Below the pieces are notes generated by a model. The model searched no databases and had not been told where the DNA came from. It was given only the letters and a program-made list of their open reading frames with translations. A stretch of 64,000 nucleotides of DNA, from assembly GCA_963931865.1 (NCBI GenBank), contig OZ007507.1, positions 9,500,689 through 9,564,688 of the forward strand. The letters are read 5' to 3'. Both the position numbers and the translations under genes were made by a program. Shown one piece after another: positions 51,801 to 55,639 of the stretch. The stretch comes from Axinella damicornis. Its lineage: Eukaryota; Porifera; Demospongiae; Axinellida; Axinellidae. The first letter of the stretch is position 1, and each line of letters opens with the position of its first letter.

Positions 51801-51896
51801 CCCACTTCTCCCAAATTTTACTGGTGTATGTCCACTGGGTTCGGGATCGGCTACAGGAACATCGATCCACACTTCCTGCAGTTCAATATCTGCCAT
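19952..51896 (-). CDS. TRPA1-like cation channel, 19 exons, 892 aa (reconstructed)
   Basis: Calcium-permeable channel of the TRP superfamily, ankyrin (A) type, expected in the plasma membrane as a tetramer. I joined exons by GT/AG borders and phase: 51896-51822, 50358-50160, 43196-43153, 41756-41658, 41118-41020, 40434-40336, 39173-39037, 37764-37661, 27719-27566, 27488-27431, 26863-26689, 26623-26570, 26508-26072, 24425-24240, 23034-22966, 22874-22632, 22471-22295, 20368-20225, 20077-19952. They sum to 2679 nt, a whole number of codons. The start codon sits in gcggccATGG. Domains: ankyrin repeats about residues 70-245, linker 250-355, S1-S6 about 380-640, coiled-coil tail 745-892. Human TRPA1 has many more ankyrin repeats (about 14-18) and no comparable terminal coiled coil. 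Least certain are the borders of exons 11-13. Introns 2 and 8 are full of transposons. Confidence 0.85.
20225..20368 (-). CDS. TRPA-like exon 18: duplicated coiled coil
   Basis: 144 nt, phase 0/0. Starts ESLEKQLQKQHQQFEAKL and ends LSECQK, nearly the same as exon 17, with the same acceptor context (cattcag|GAATCC). A tandem exon duplication, which could also permit mutually exclusive splicing. Confidence 0.8.
20825..20898. mobile_element. Short foldback element, TAGYCTCGTTCCCAG family
   Basis: 74 bp, TAGCTTCATTCCCAGGTGCT paired with AGCGCCTGGGAACGAGGCCA across a short stem around GAGATCTTC. No clear flanking duplication, so probably old. Confidence 0.65.
21089..21610. mobile_element. MITE, CCRTA-terminus group, 522 bp
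   Basis: Terminal inverted repeats CCATATTTCCACGATCAAAT at the left and its near complement ending GGAAATACAG at the right, with TA on both sides. GTGGCCGCCC/GAATAGTAGCCGC motifs recur inside both arms. No coding capacity. TIR shape and TA target are consistent with the Tc1/mariner-pogo group. Confidence 0.65.
21931..22260. mobile_element. MITE with 80-bp inverted repeats
   Basis: The left arm AAGAGTGTATAATAATA...CGCTATAGGCTACG pairs with the right arm ending CTATAGCGAGTTCGATAC. Both arms include ATGCGGAAAGTAACGTGACA. It ends only about 35 bp from coiled-coil exon 17. Confidence 0.75.
22295..22471 (-). CDS. TRPA-like exon 17: coiled coil
   Basis: 177 nt, phase 0/0. Gln/Glu/Lys-rich heptads starting ESLEKQLQKQNQRLEAKL and ending LSECRK. 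About 11 residues longer than its duplicate, exon 18. Confidence 0.8.
22632..23034 (-). CDS. TRPA-like exons 15-16: TRP-like helix and C-terminal domain
   Basis: Exon 15 (23034-22966) reads TGLAVGDVDRLQKTARENRI, continuing S6 into the post-S6 helix typical of TRPA1 ('LVGLAVGDI'). Exon 16 (22874-22632) encodes 81 residues starting IDLILDFEELLAFLD. Both are phase 0/0. Confidence 0.85.
23509..23839. mobile_element. Foldback element, TAGYCTCGTTCCCAG family, 331 bp
   Basis: Left end TAGCCTCGTTCCCGGGCC, right end GGGCCTGGGAACGAGGCCA. The 9-mers on the two sides are ATAGTATGT and ATAGTATAA (7 of 9). Lies in a TRPA-like intron. Confidence 0.6.
24240..24425 (-). CDS. TRPA-like exon 14: pore and S6
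   Basis: 186 nt. Pore helix and filter region KVMAMTTGELDYDDLYH correspond to the TRPA1 'MxIGELDY' motif, whose acidic residues line the pore. S6 reads FLLWIIFLVLMPVLLSNLL. Donor CTG|gtgagt. Confidence 0.95.
24430..26071. other. TRPA-like intron 13, no gene
   Basis: Holds a short decayed foldback element at about 25138-25204 (GGCCTCGTTCCC ... GGCCTGGGAAAGAAGCTA) and an ACGT-rich microsatellite near 24935. 25500-25730 has Arg-rich open frames on the minus strand without a recognisable domain. Confidence 0.4.
26072..26508 (-). CDS. TRPA-like exon 13: S2-S5
   Basis: 437 nt carrying four membrane segments: S2 (YVGAAVTILTALVRLAAEIF), S3 (WLEIPLYLLSIIFTFVF), S4 (WQIGVVAVFLGWIGLITFLQ) and S5 (FLKIAFLALLLVIAFALAFY). 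WQWQIG and the S5 end AFALAFYMLL are strongly TRPA1-like. Acceptor actcag with an upstream intron of only 61 bp; donor gtaagt. Confidence 0.9.
26570..26863 (-). CDS. TRPA-like exons 11-12: S1 and extracellular loop
   Basis: Exon 11 (26863-26689) encodes LLKHPLVISLLEYKWFRFGR and then hydrophobic S1 (FFGNLFIYLIFLTFLTAFSL). Exon 12 (26623-26570) encodes DVLNGSFNGTAPENCE, with two N-glycosylation sequons (NGS, NGT), as expected for the S1-S2 extracellular loop. The donors here (gttagc, gtggga) are weak, so the exact borders are provisional, but this choice keeps phase throughout. Confidence 0.65.
27431..27488 (-). CDS. TRPA-like exon 10
   Basis: 58 nt, separated from exon 9 by a 77-bp intron. 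Encodes AESWHPKKFTKYNHPLYLI, the 'HPL' block just before the S1 region. Confidence 0.8.
27566..27719 (-). CDS. TRPA-like exon 9: pre-S1 linker
   Basis: 154 nt. Reads DVAEVAFNRCVTTNEGK and DTFVVDYNYEFLEDFW, the conserved 'Cys-Val-Thr ... Asn-Tyr-Glu-Phe-Leu' block of TRPA1-like channels. Acceptor ccacatag, donor gtaaga. It is joined to exon 8 across 9.9 kb. Confidence 0.85.
28766..30116 (+). CDS. Harbinger Myb/SANT-like DNA-binding protein (one frameshift)
   Basis: Exons 28766-28989, 29435-29601, 29675-29769 and from 29879, with good borders (CG|gtgagt, catag|A, a|gtatgt, gcag|GT, g|gtaacc, tttag|AT). The N-terminal domain MPGFRWELKQDIALATEV with LKGRGCRERMHLLLKKYK is the trihelix/SANT-like fold that in this superfamily partners the transposase and binds the element ends. 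An acidic/Ser linker and a long Glu/Lys coiled coil follow. In the last exon the coiled coil continues only if one A is added to the AAAAAA run at about 29970-29975; it then reaches TAA at 30114-30116. As given, the frame closes at about 30060. Confidence 0.75.
29200..29345. repeat. (CA)n microsatellite
   Basis: Imperfect CA/TACA repeats inside the first intron of the Harbinger Myb-like gene. A (CT)n(CCCT)n tract occupies the third intron at 29808-29866. Confidence 0.9.
30327..31728 (-). CDS. Harbinger DDE transposase (one frameshift)
   Basis: Five exons: 31728-31712 (MAYQRK start), 31630-31451, 31379-31181, 31103-30882 and 30819-30327. The catalytic triad is visible: first Asp in CFGFIDGTVRPI, second in YGDPAYG, Glu in VSVEWAFG. 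The N-terminal part has the usual acidic leader and a helix-turn-helix-like region (FSKDDMARLSAALHLP, YPNRLCDLVPLFGR). In exon 5 one extra base near 30755, between the first and second Asp, breaks the frame. Cuts and joins element ends in the nucleus, with the Myb-like partner. Confidence 0.85.
32200..32235. repeat. (ACGT)n microsatellite
   Basis: GTACATACGTACGTACGTAC type repeat, self-complementary. Confidence 0.85.
33545..34952. mobile_element. Tc1/mariner-like non-autonomous element, 1.4 kb
   Basis: Termini CAGTAGCGGTCAAAATAAAG and, reversed from the right end, CAGTTGTGGTCAAAATAAAG, flanked by TA on both sides. CAGT plus GGTCAAAATAAAGTTTACG is the classic Tc1-type end. Arms continue with (C)TACGATCGTTCTACG-like blocks. 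The centre has no transposase; it is rich in short palindromes. It splits the DUF6589-type gene after a SSSLDKT reading. Confidence 0.75.
35767..37598 (+). mobile_element. Ty3-like LTR retrotransposon, truncated
   Basis: A 69-bp sequence starting TAAGGTTATGAACTCTGG is identical at 35767-35835 and 37530-37598, marking the two terminal repeats. The 5' copy extends to about 35950, the 3' copy is cut off after 69 bp. TGGCGCTGCGAGCAGC just after the 5' repeat is a candidate tRNA primer site, and GGTGGGGAGGTG just before the 3' repeat is a polypurine tract. Between them lie gag, a protease-like region and only the very start of a pol-like region; most of reverse transcriptase, RNase H and integrase are missing. 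Confidence 0.8.
35990..37345 (+). pseudogene. gag and partial pol of the LTR element
   Basis: Gag opens MASSYVFHTSDLPKLD with FQAWHQQWLAYRSLSSL. A frame change near 36300 continues into SFDDYLVSLRELVKTC. Two Cys/His knuckles follow (CPGCGNPFHEGGCKKC and CRNCGRSGHFARVC). Another frame change near 36890 leads to a region around the expected aspartic protease (DILPDSGADI-like bases are out of frame) and then to VFNGQVRTMPGEQFHI, the segment that precedes reverse transcriptase in Ty3-type polyproteins. The frame closes soon after. Non-functional remnant. Confidence 0.7.
37661..37764 (-). CDS. TRPA-like exon 8: linker before the membrane domain
   Basis: 104 nt. Reads DVAAILLGHDKWKEMMR and LMRELIAFMP, matching the region after the ankyrin array in TRPA1-like proteins ('...RWKEALR...LR.LI..MPDVAE'). 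The final codon is split: G here plus AT in exon 9 gives the Asp of MPDVAEV. It lies 62 bp downstream of the LTR element's terminal repeat. Confidence 0.85.
37906..39021. mobile_element. 1.1-kb palindromic (foldback) transposon
   Basis: Two arms of about 500 bp, mirror images at high identity, meet near 38440-38470. Ends read GAGTAAGCCATTGATTATCG and its complement; TAGTA is present on both outer sides (37901-37905 and 39022-39026). The GATTATCGGAC end resembles Tigger/pogo-type ends. The arms themselves contain no transposase. The right edge is 15 bp from the donor of TRPA-like exon 7. Confidence 0.85.
39037..39173 (-). CDS. TRPA-like exon 7: last ankyrin repeat
   Basis: 137 nt, phase 0 to 2. 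Reads ITPLHWACFGGNAETVKYLL, then EKGADPTAEG and NSLSEAI. The donor (CACAA|gtaaga) is only 15 bp from the edge of a 1.1-kb palindromic transposon at 37906-39021. Confidence 0.9.
39470..39612. repeat. Dispersed repeat, copy 1
   Basis: TTTTCTGAATTCTGACACTT ... CCTTCAACAAGGCCTTCA with CCCTGCTGCGCAC; a second copy lies at 51673-51780. A (GACA)n run is embedded here. The reverse strand reads an open frame (LFQDRSVRIQKIHNSQTRDL) that could be an old transposon C-terminus. Confidence 0.6.
39949..40031. mobile_element. 83-bp foldback element, TAGYCTCGTTCCCAG family
   Basis: TAGCCTCGTCCCAAGGCCTC and its complement form an almost perfect 38-bp stem with a short loop (CGCAGCCGTGG). Flanking 9-mers TAGATATCT and TAGATACCT differ at one base. 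Confidence 0.85.
40336..40434 (-). CDS. TRPA-like exon 6: one ankyrin repeat
   Basis: Exactly 99 nt, phase 0/0: RTPLHVAAESGNLITVRYLG, then NKGTDVNIKDDNG. Acceptor ccatcag, donor gtaagt. Confidence 0.9.
41020..41118 (-). CDS. TRPA-like exon 5: one ankyrin repeat
   Basis: Exactly 99 nt, phase 0/0: RTPLCLAARKGNFDAVKYLG, then DQGADVNIKDDDG. Acceptor ccatcag, donor gtaggt. Confidence 0.9.
41658..41756 (-). CDS. TRPA-like exon 4: one ankyrin repeat
   Basis: Exactly 99 nt, phase 0 at both ends, one 33-residue repeat: WSPLHVASSIGNKDTVKYLL, then AKGADINIKDDHG. Acceptor caatcag, donor gtaagt. Confidence 0.9.
41895..42275. mobile_element. Composite minisatellite-bearing element, copy 2
   Basis: Same left flank (ACAGAAGTGGGATGTTC), repeat array (GCGGACGCAATCAGGGAGCA) and right flank (CTCACGTAGGCGAACGAGG) as 9897-10370. 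It has extra sequence (CTAGAATATTCCAGAATGGC) shared with the third copy. Confidence 0.75.
42276..43152. other. TRPA-like intron, no gene
   Basis: No recognised feature; the 42540-42760 frames have no domain. Confidence 0.4.
43153..43196 (-). CDS. TRPA-like exon 3: 44-nt micro-exon
   Basis: Only 44 nt, with acceptor tctag|AT and donor GAG|gtacgt. Reads DINTKSRIYIGGWNE and bridges ankyrin repeats 1 and 2 in phase on both sides. Confidence 0.75.
43330..44040 (+). pseudogene. pogo-like (DDE_1) transposase remnant 1
   Basis: A frame near 43470-43555 reads AYTRGGPMNALYAKSESGYM, the pogo/CENP-B-type catalytic-domain block before the second Asp. 43615-43700 reads ILVQDGHKSHINWIKRARRE, with the DGHxSH motif holding the second catalytic Asp. 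Frame changes separate the blocks and the rest has decayed. Lies in TRPA-like intron 2. Confidence 0.6.
44145..44179. repeat. Poly(G) tract, 35 nt
   Basis: Uninterrupted G run after GGCCC. Confidence 0.9.
44407..45243 (+). pseudogene. LINE reverse transcriptase C-terminal fragment, interrupted by a MITE
   Basis: Reads KCLGVWIDDCLKWRDHI (LGV.ID..L.W..HI, palm/thumb region), FAGLARLRRLRNTL, then after the insertion LVLLYLDHCCVLWQECG and LEQRVERIQNYGMRLIC, the usual tail of CR1/Jockey-type reverse transcriptases. Both halves are in the same frame because the 211-bp insert plus its 2-bp duplication add 213 nt. The 5' part is missing, as usual for LINE copies. Confidence 0.75.
44688..44898. mobile_element. 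MITE, CCGTAG terminus, 211 bp
   Basis: CCGTAGTTTCTCGAAAATAC at the left, complement ending GAGAGACTACAG at the right, TA on both sides. Contains three direct copies of TCGAAAATACGCCCACCC. Inserted precisely in the LINE reading frame, which proves it is mobile. Confidence 0.85.
45330..46650 (+). pseudogene. Second LINE-type remnant: reverse transcriptase tail and C-terminal domain
   Basis: Reads LLGSPIGDVSSISDTLSDKT, then HDAILLLKDSFAIPKLLYCL and TSPCFLSPRLQEYDNLL (thumb region), ESGAWLNVLPISSLGLRMD, CHYCGAEVDAQGTHGLSV (Cys/His motif) and GVTIVPW...LLVWDATSLDTFAP-type residues in shifted frames. The last block looks like a restriction-endonuclease-type domain (PDGV...VWD) but this is tentative. 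It has an in-frame TAG at 45553, several frameshifts and a 103-bp foldback insert at 45997. Confidence 0.65.
45997..46099. mobile_element. 103-bp foldback element inside the LINE remnant
   Basis: TAGTCTCGTTCTCAGAC ... GGTTGGTTGGCCAAGACTA. Its left half matches the right arm of the 702-bp element at 2826 (ATCCAGCGCGTGTATCGCTT) and its right half matches that element's left arm (GCGATCCGTGCTGGGGTTGG). It separates the conserved RPHTC and CHYCGAEVD blocks. Flanks ACATGTCA and ACGTGTCA differ at one base. Confidence 0.8.
46847..46879. repeat. (ATCT)n microsatellite
   Basis: About eight TATC units between the LINE and pogo remnants. Confidence 0.9.
46885..47690 (+). pseudogene. pogo-like (DDE_1) transposase remnant 2
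   Basis: RVSDGWWKRFLERHLEL is the end of a CENP-B-type DNA-binding domain. FDAKQLNLLWIHGEFEGYGL and KKGWADQQLFQGWLKGNF belong to the catalytic domain, LLLLVDGHSSHYDP holds the second Asp, and LPLHTSKEAQPLDAM matches the 'PPHTTHxxQPLD' signature. Several frame changes and an internal 13-bp duplication (CACTACGACCCAC at 47298) disable it. Confidence 0.75.
47691..48858. other. TRPA-like intron 2, no gene
   Basis: A short inverted pair GGGGAGGCA/TGCCTCCCC lies at 48130-48196. No coding sequence recognised. Confidence 0.4.
48859..48899. repeat. Poly(G) tract, 41 nt
   Basis: Uninterrupted run of 41 G in TRPA-like intron 2. Confidence 0.9.
49170..49430. mobile_element. Composite minisatellite-bearing element, copy 3 (partial)
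   Basis: Begins GGGCTAGAACCTTCCAGAAT and continues with about nine degenerate units of CAATTGGGGAGCAGCAGCTG. The right-hand flank seen in the other two copies is absent. Confidence 0.65.
50160..50358 (-). CDS. TRPA-like exon 2: first ankyrin-like repeat
   Basis: Acceptor ttttag|GAG and donor GTAG|gtaagg. Encodes a helical segment (LEKSIRLNDVESFHHLLEEL) and an ankyrin-like repeat (ALCYAAWAGSIPVMDNLIQ). The last codon is split and completed in exon 3, giving NGVDIN, the usual end of an ankyrin repeat, which strongly supports the junction across the 7-kb intron 2. Confidence 0.8.
50475..51024. mobile_element. MITE, CCGTAG terminus, 550 bp
   Basis: CCGTAGTGTCCCGCTAATAC at the left; the right end, reversed, is CCGTGGTGTCCCGTTAATAC. 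TA on both sides. Sub-terminal TACGCCCCCTCC blocks in both arms. Lies in TRPA-like intron 1. Confidence 0.8.
51586..51636. repeat. (GGACT)n microsatellite
   Basis: About ten pentamer units. Confidence 0.95.
51673..51780. repeat. Dispersed repeat, copy 2
   Basis: Matches 39470-39612 through TTTTCTGAATTCTGACACTT and GCCTTCAACAAGGCCTTCA. Confidence 0.65.
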
Positions 51897-52003
51897 GGCC
51901 GCGGTCCAATATATGTAGCGTCAGCTGCGGTGGTCAATCAATCACATTCAGTCCTAGAGAATGGTAGAACATAATTATTACAGCAGGAATCCCTTTACCC
52001 CCC

Positions 52004-52047
<44 letters not shown>
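51782..52047. repeat. Two poly(C) tracts flanking TRPA-like exon 1
   Basis: 22 C at 51782-51803 (in intron 1) and 43 C at 52005-52047 (upstream of the start codon). On the TRPA-like strand these are G runs either side of exon 1. Confidence 0.85.
51822..51896 (-). CDS. TRPA-like exon 1: start codon and acidic N-terminus
   Basis: Encodes 25 residues starting MADIELQEVWIDVPV. The ATG (51896-51894) is preceded by gcggcc and followed by G, a strong Kozak context. The exon ends CCA|gtaaaa, a weak donor but the only one that gives the phase-0 join to exon 2. A 22-nt poly(C) run lies about 20 bp into the intron. Confidence 0.65.
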
Positions 52048-52050
<3 letters not shown>

Positions 52051-52419
52051 CCTCCCCGGTGCACCAGGCAAACCAGTGCACCAGGTGATCTACATGTATG
52101 CCTGCAGTGTTTTCCGTGCTGTAAATAGCAGCAACGCTGGCCATGCCATTCGTGACCCGTAATCCATGCACCATTCAGGATGTGCTGGTCTTCTGACACA
52201 ATTACCCAAATCATGCCAGGTATGCCCGTTGGGGATGAATCCCGGGATTCGAGTGTGGGTTATGAACTCTCAAGTTCAGATCACCGAGCTCGGAACCCTA
52301 ATTGATCTTGCTACCAGCCCTTTTGTTTGGATTGAAGGCAAGAGAAGGACGCAGAGTGGCTCACACAACATTGCAAGGCAGAAGTTTGCATCCACTGTCC
52401 GTCCAATTGACCAGATCGT

Positions 52420-53432
52420 AGTGCTGTGAGAAATACAATCCAAATCATGCAGCGAGCCTTCTTGAACAACTTTCCGTCCTCCCTTCTCACGCTAGCAGCC
52501 CACATGCTTAATCTGCACTATGAGACTGTTGCCAGTGGTAGCTGCTGTTCCAATTGCCATATTGTATGTGGATGTGCAGTGCGGAAAGTCGACAGCCTCA
52601 AGGGTATGCCTGTCACTGACGGGCACTCAGGAGTCTCATTTTCTGGGGGGCTGTCCAGATGTCACCTTTATTCGGGCAACTACACAGACAACTCTCGGCT
52701 TGGTACTTGACGACCCTTCCAGTCATACCGCAATCTCGGAAAAGATTATGCTTCTGTTTGAAGGCAAGACCATTGAGCAGAATACTGTGGCACTTCGTCC
52801 GAGGACATCCTTCATGGCCTTGTTTTCGCAATCTGGCCAAGCATCATAGGTAAGTTAGTCACTATTAAGTTAAACTTATGCTCCATATCAGAACCTAACA
52901 CTCATGAATTTGTATACACATCACTTTAATTAATCAGAGGCTTCCCTTTCCCATTTCCATTGAGGTTCTCAGAAATTCCCAGGAACTGATAAGCCTCCAT
53001 GGAAGCTTGGGAACATTTATGGCTACCATGCAAATTCAAATTGCATATAGAATGTGTGTGCTGCAGTATAACTGCATGGCAGCAGTAAATTCTTTGACGT
53101 AACTTTCAACGTGCGTTGTTAATAGTAATTGGTAATCCTAAACGTGTAGGGCAATGGTACGGGTTGTCCTACTACCCTTCCATACCACTCCACCGAATAT
53201 TCAACTGGATGGCACTGAGCGTGACGAAGTTGACCAGCAATTAAAAGATGCCATGTCCAAACCCAGTGCAGCTACAGAGCTCAGCTTGAAGAGTGTGTGT
53301 GGGCGCATTTCCAAGATGATATTGTGCCCGATATCCGAGCATACCAAACTTCAAAGGACTTGGAACAGACAACAAGTAAAAGAGCAATCACATAAAGTGT
53401 TGAAGGCAGTGGGAGCATCCAGTAACAGATAG
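52420..53432 (+). pseudogene. P-loop NTPase-like gene fragment
   Basis: 52480-52540 reads LLTLAAHMLNLHYETVASGS; one frame away 52545-52845 reads VQCGKSTASRVCLSLTGTQE (Walker A GKST), DVTFIRATTQTTLGLVLDDP (Walker B-like hydrophobic-DD) and EGKTIEQNTVALRPRTSFMA. After a good donor (ATAG|gtaagt at about 52849), 53154-53432 continues with VLLPFHTTPPNIQL and VDQQLKDAMSKPSAATEL. This looks like an NTPase of the kind fused to mobile or primase-like proteins, but I do not recognise the family. The frame change at about 52540 and in-frame stops upstream suggest decay. Confidence 0.45.
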
Positions 53433-53457
53433 AGTTACTGCTTCCAGTAGGCAGACT

Positions 53458-53532
53458 TAGTGTCGCGTGGCATAGACCCTTCCTACGACGCCCACTAATA
53501 GTCGCAGGAAGGGTCTGGGCCACGCGAGACTA
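53458..53532. mobile_element. 75-bp foldback element with 9-bp duplication
   Basis: TAGTGTCGCGTGGCATAGAC paired with GGGTCTGGGCCACGCGAGACTA. The flanking 9-mers are identical (AGGCAGACT). Confidence 0.85.
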
Positions 53533-53672
53533 AGGCAGACTAAAAATCATGTCATTGACCTTCAAGTTAAGCCGCTTCAGAGATCAGAGGTGGCTGTCTC
53601 GATTAGCTAGGTTGTCTAGTCCGCACACCAAAGTTGCTTGTGCGCACTAAACCGTAGCTTTTTTGATTGAAG

Positions 53673-53717
53673 TAGTCTCGTTCCCAGACCCTGAACGCGC
53701 ACGCGTTCAGGGGACTA
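53673..53717. mobile_element. 45-bp foldback element with target duplication
   Basis: TAGTCTCGTTCCCAGACC and a CTGAACGCG/CGCGTTCAG stem ending GGGGACTA. GATTGAAG is duplicated on both sides but present once at the matching point of the other repeat copy (about 12986). Confidence 0.85.
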
Positions 53718-53817
53718 GATTGAAGTGGAATACTGACAGAAATTAAATACTTTGGCCGACTCATGTGACAGCTACGATTTCATTGGATCTGCCTACATTC
53801 CTGCAGAGGCCACGGAA

Positions 53818-53859
53818 TAGTCTTGTGCCCAGACCCTAACCCCGGGCCCTGCGAGACTA
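53818..53859. mobile_element. 42-bp foldback-like sequence
   Basis: TAGTCTTGTGCCCAGACCC ... CCTGCGAGACTA at the end of the dispersed repeat, without a clear flanking duplication. Confidence 0.5.
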
Positions 53860-53924
53860 TGCCTTACCTATTTCGCTAGCCCGCCAGCAGTGCAGTTGCC
53901 GTGCAAAGCAACGTGCCTACGTAT

Positions 53925-54062
53925 GTGTGCTGGTGACCCAGTGCACCAGGTGACCCGGTGCACCAGGTGATGCAGTGCACCAGGTGATCCGTTCACCAGG
54001 TGAACCGGTTCACCTATACAGGTGACCCGGTGCACCAGAGTCAGGGTGCCCCAGTGAACCAT
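53925..54062. repeat. 17-bp minisatellite (GTGCACCAGGTGACCCG)n
   Basis: About seven degenerate units. Two related units occur at 52060-52090 near TRPA-like exon 1. Confidence 0.85.
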
Positions 54063-54127
54063 GCACCATTAAAGTTGTTCCACTACTTTCACAGCCTACC
54101 CGTTGCAGTTACGTCACATTTTCCGTG

Positions 54128-54215
54128 GAATTTCCGTATACTATCCGGAAGCCGCCATCTTGGTGAACCGAAATACATTGGCTTTATATGCAGCATCGAT
54201 CAAAACATGTCCTGC
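54128..54215 (+). promoter_or_regulatory. Candidate promoter with ETS- and YY1-like sites
   Basis: TATCCGGAAGCCGCCATCTT contains CCGGAAG (ETS) immediately followed by GCCGCCATCTTGG (YY1), a pairing common in housekeeping promoters of animals. About 55 bp downstream ATGTCCTGCGTCACTG meets gtaagc, a possible first coding exon of only 16 nt. No second exon was found, so the gene is hypothetical. Confidence 0.3.
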
Positions 54216-54239
54216 GTCACTGGTAAGCGTTTATATAGC

Positions 54240-55230
54240 TTTAGACCATACATGAATAATTAATGAGCTTTTTCCTTTGAAGTTTGCCGGTTAGTTCAGG
54301 GCATTTAAGTAGGTTAGTCACCCACTTGCGCTTTGAAGTCGCCGGTTAGTTCAGGGTCAAGCGTGTTCTGGAGAGACGCAGTCCATTGGCATGGCGTGAA
54401 TAATAATTAGGCTAACCTCTCGAAGCGAGCGCTGCACAGTGCAGCATGCAACTCAGGGGCACATTTGGGCAGGTATTACAAAGCCATATCCATGGCCTGG
54501 CATAAGTATTTTCATAAAGAACCGTCAAACCCATAATCAATTGTGTAGCTGCAAACTGTGTGGCGTGGCTTAATTATGGTCAAAAGGTCAAGAGCCATTT
54601 TGCAGTGCGGTCAAGCGGTCAAGAACCATTTTGTAGTGCGGTAAAGCGGTCAAGCCGCAAAAACGACGGTCAAGATTTCTTGACCCCGGTCGCAGCTCTG
54701 ACTGTGGCATCAATGGGAGTGTCACCCCCTTGACATACGTGGTTTCTATCATCAAAGTAGTGCTAAAAGTGCAGCAAGTAATAACAGCTGGGCCTAGCAA
54801 TTTTGCTTTCTACCGAGGGCTGATTACAAACCTGAATCGGACATGCTTACAGAGAATTTGGCTTCCTCTCATTGCCATTCTGGCTCAGGTTGGTGGCAGA
54901 TTCAATTCACCTGTAGTCTGCGAGTTTACCTACATACTAGTGTATAATTATGTGCTCGTGAATTGTCCACAAAAGGTCTAATGCGAGAAGAAGCCAGCAC
55001 TTGACCTTTTCCAGGATACCATTACTGTCCCACGATGCAAACACCTTTAGTGGTTTAAACCATGAAGGTTACGATGAGACAGTTACACGTTTTTGCAGAC
55101 TGATTGGCAACCTGAGAGGAATTATTACTCATTGGACTACGTACTACAACAGTTCACATACCTGAGGGAACAATAAATACCCAGTAGAGCACGACCTTTT
55201 CACCCATGGTTCTCGGATTTCGGTCTATGC
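54240..55230. other. No gene recognised
   Basis: Contains three near copies of GCGGTCAAGCGGTCAAGA (54600-54670). A frame at 54730-54981 has no identifiable domain. Confidence 0.35.
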
Positions 55231-55265
55231 TAGTCTCGTTCCCAGACAGTACTGGGAACGAGACT
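55231..55265. repeat. 35-bp palindrome related to the foldback ends
   Basis: TAGTCTCGTTCCCAGACAGT followed by its near-perfect complement; essentially two family termini joined head to head with no interior and no clear flanking duplication. Confidence 0.7.
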
Positions 55266-55473
55266 TGGTTGACATTGTCTGAAGCATAGTATACGGACTT
55301 CGACGGGCGCGTTACCGGTAGGGATTTACCGCAAACGTACTAATGACAATATTACAGTGAAACAGCGCCTGCTGTTGGGCTCAATACTTTATGTTCCTTA
55401 AAAAGTGTTCAAAGAAAAGTTGCTGTATGCTTCATGAGCGCCCATCAAGCATTTCACTGTCACAAGGTTAAAT

Positions 55474-55493
55474 CCCCCCCCCCCCCCCCCCCC
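55474..55493. repeat. Poly(C) tract, 20 nt
   Basis: Uninterrupted C run. Confidence 0.9.
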
Positions 55494-55599
55494 ATCCCTA
55501 ATGGGTGTGCCAAAGGAACACAGTTTGTCTGGTCTGCAGTGATAGTCCAGCCTTCATTAATCAAAGGTCACAATTAGAATACCCCATGCTTGCTAGCTA

Positions 55600-55638
55600 T
55601 AGTCTCATGGGGCCAGACCCACTGGCCCCGCGAGACTA
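55600..55638. mobile_element. 39-bp foldback element with perfect 9-bp duplication
   Basis: TAGTCTCATGGGGCCAGACC followed by CACTGGCCCCGCGAGACTA. Identical 9-mers TGCTAGCTA flank it (55591-55599 and 55639-55647). The smallest insert of the family seen here. Confidence 0.8.
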
Positions 55639-55639
55639 T

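Larger units (their letters stand above)
53401..53817. repeat. Dispersed repeat, second copy of 12803-13083, carrying two tiny inserts
   Basis: Colinear with 12803-13083 (shared blocks CTTCAGAGATCAGAG, TGGCTGTCTCGATT, TCATTGGATCTGCCTACATT). This copy contains extra hairpins of 75 bp at 53458 and 45 bp at 53673 that are absent from the first copy. Confidence 0.8.
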
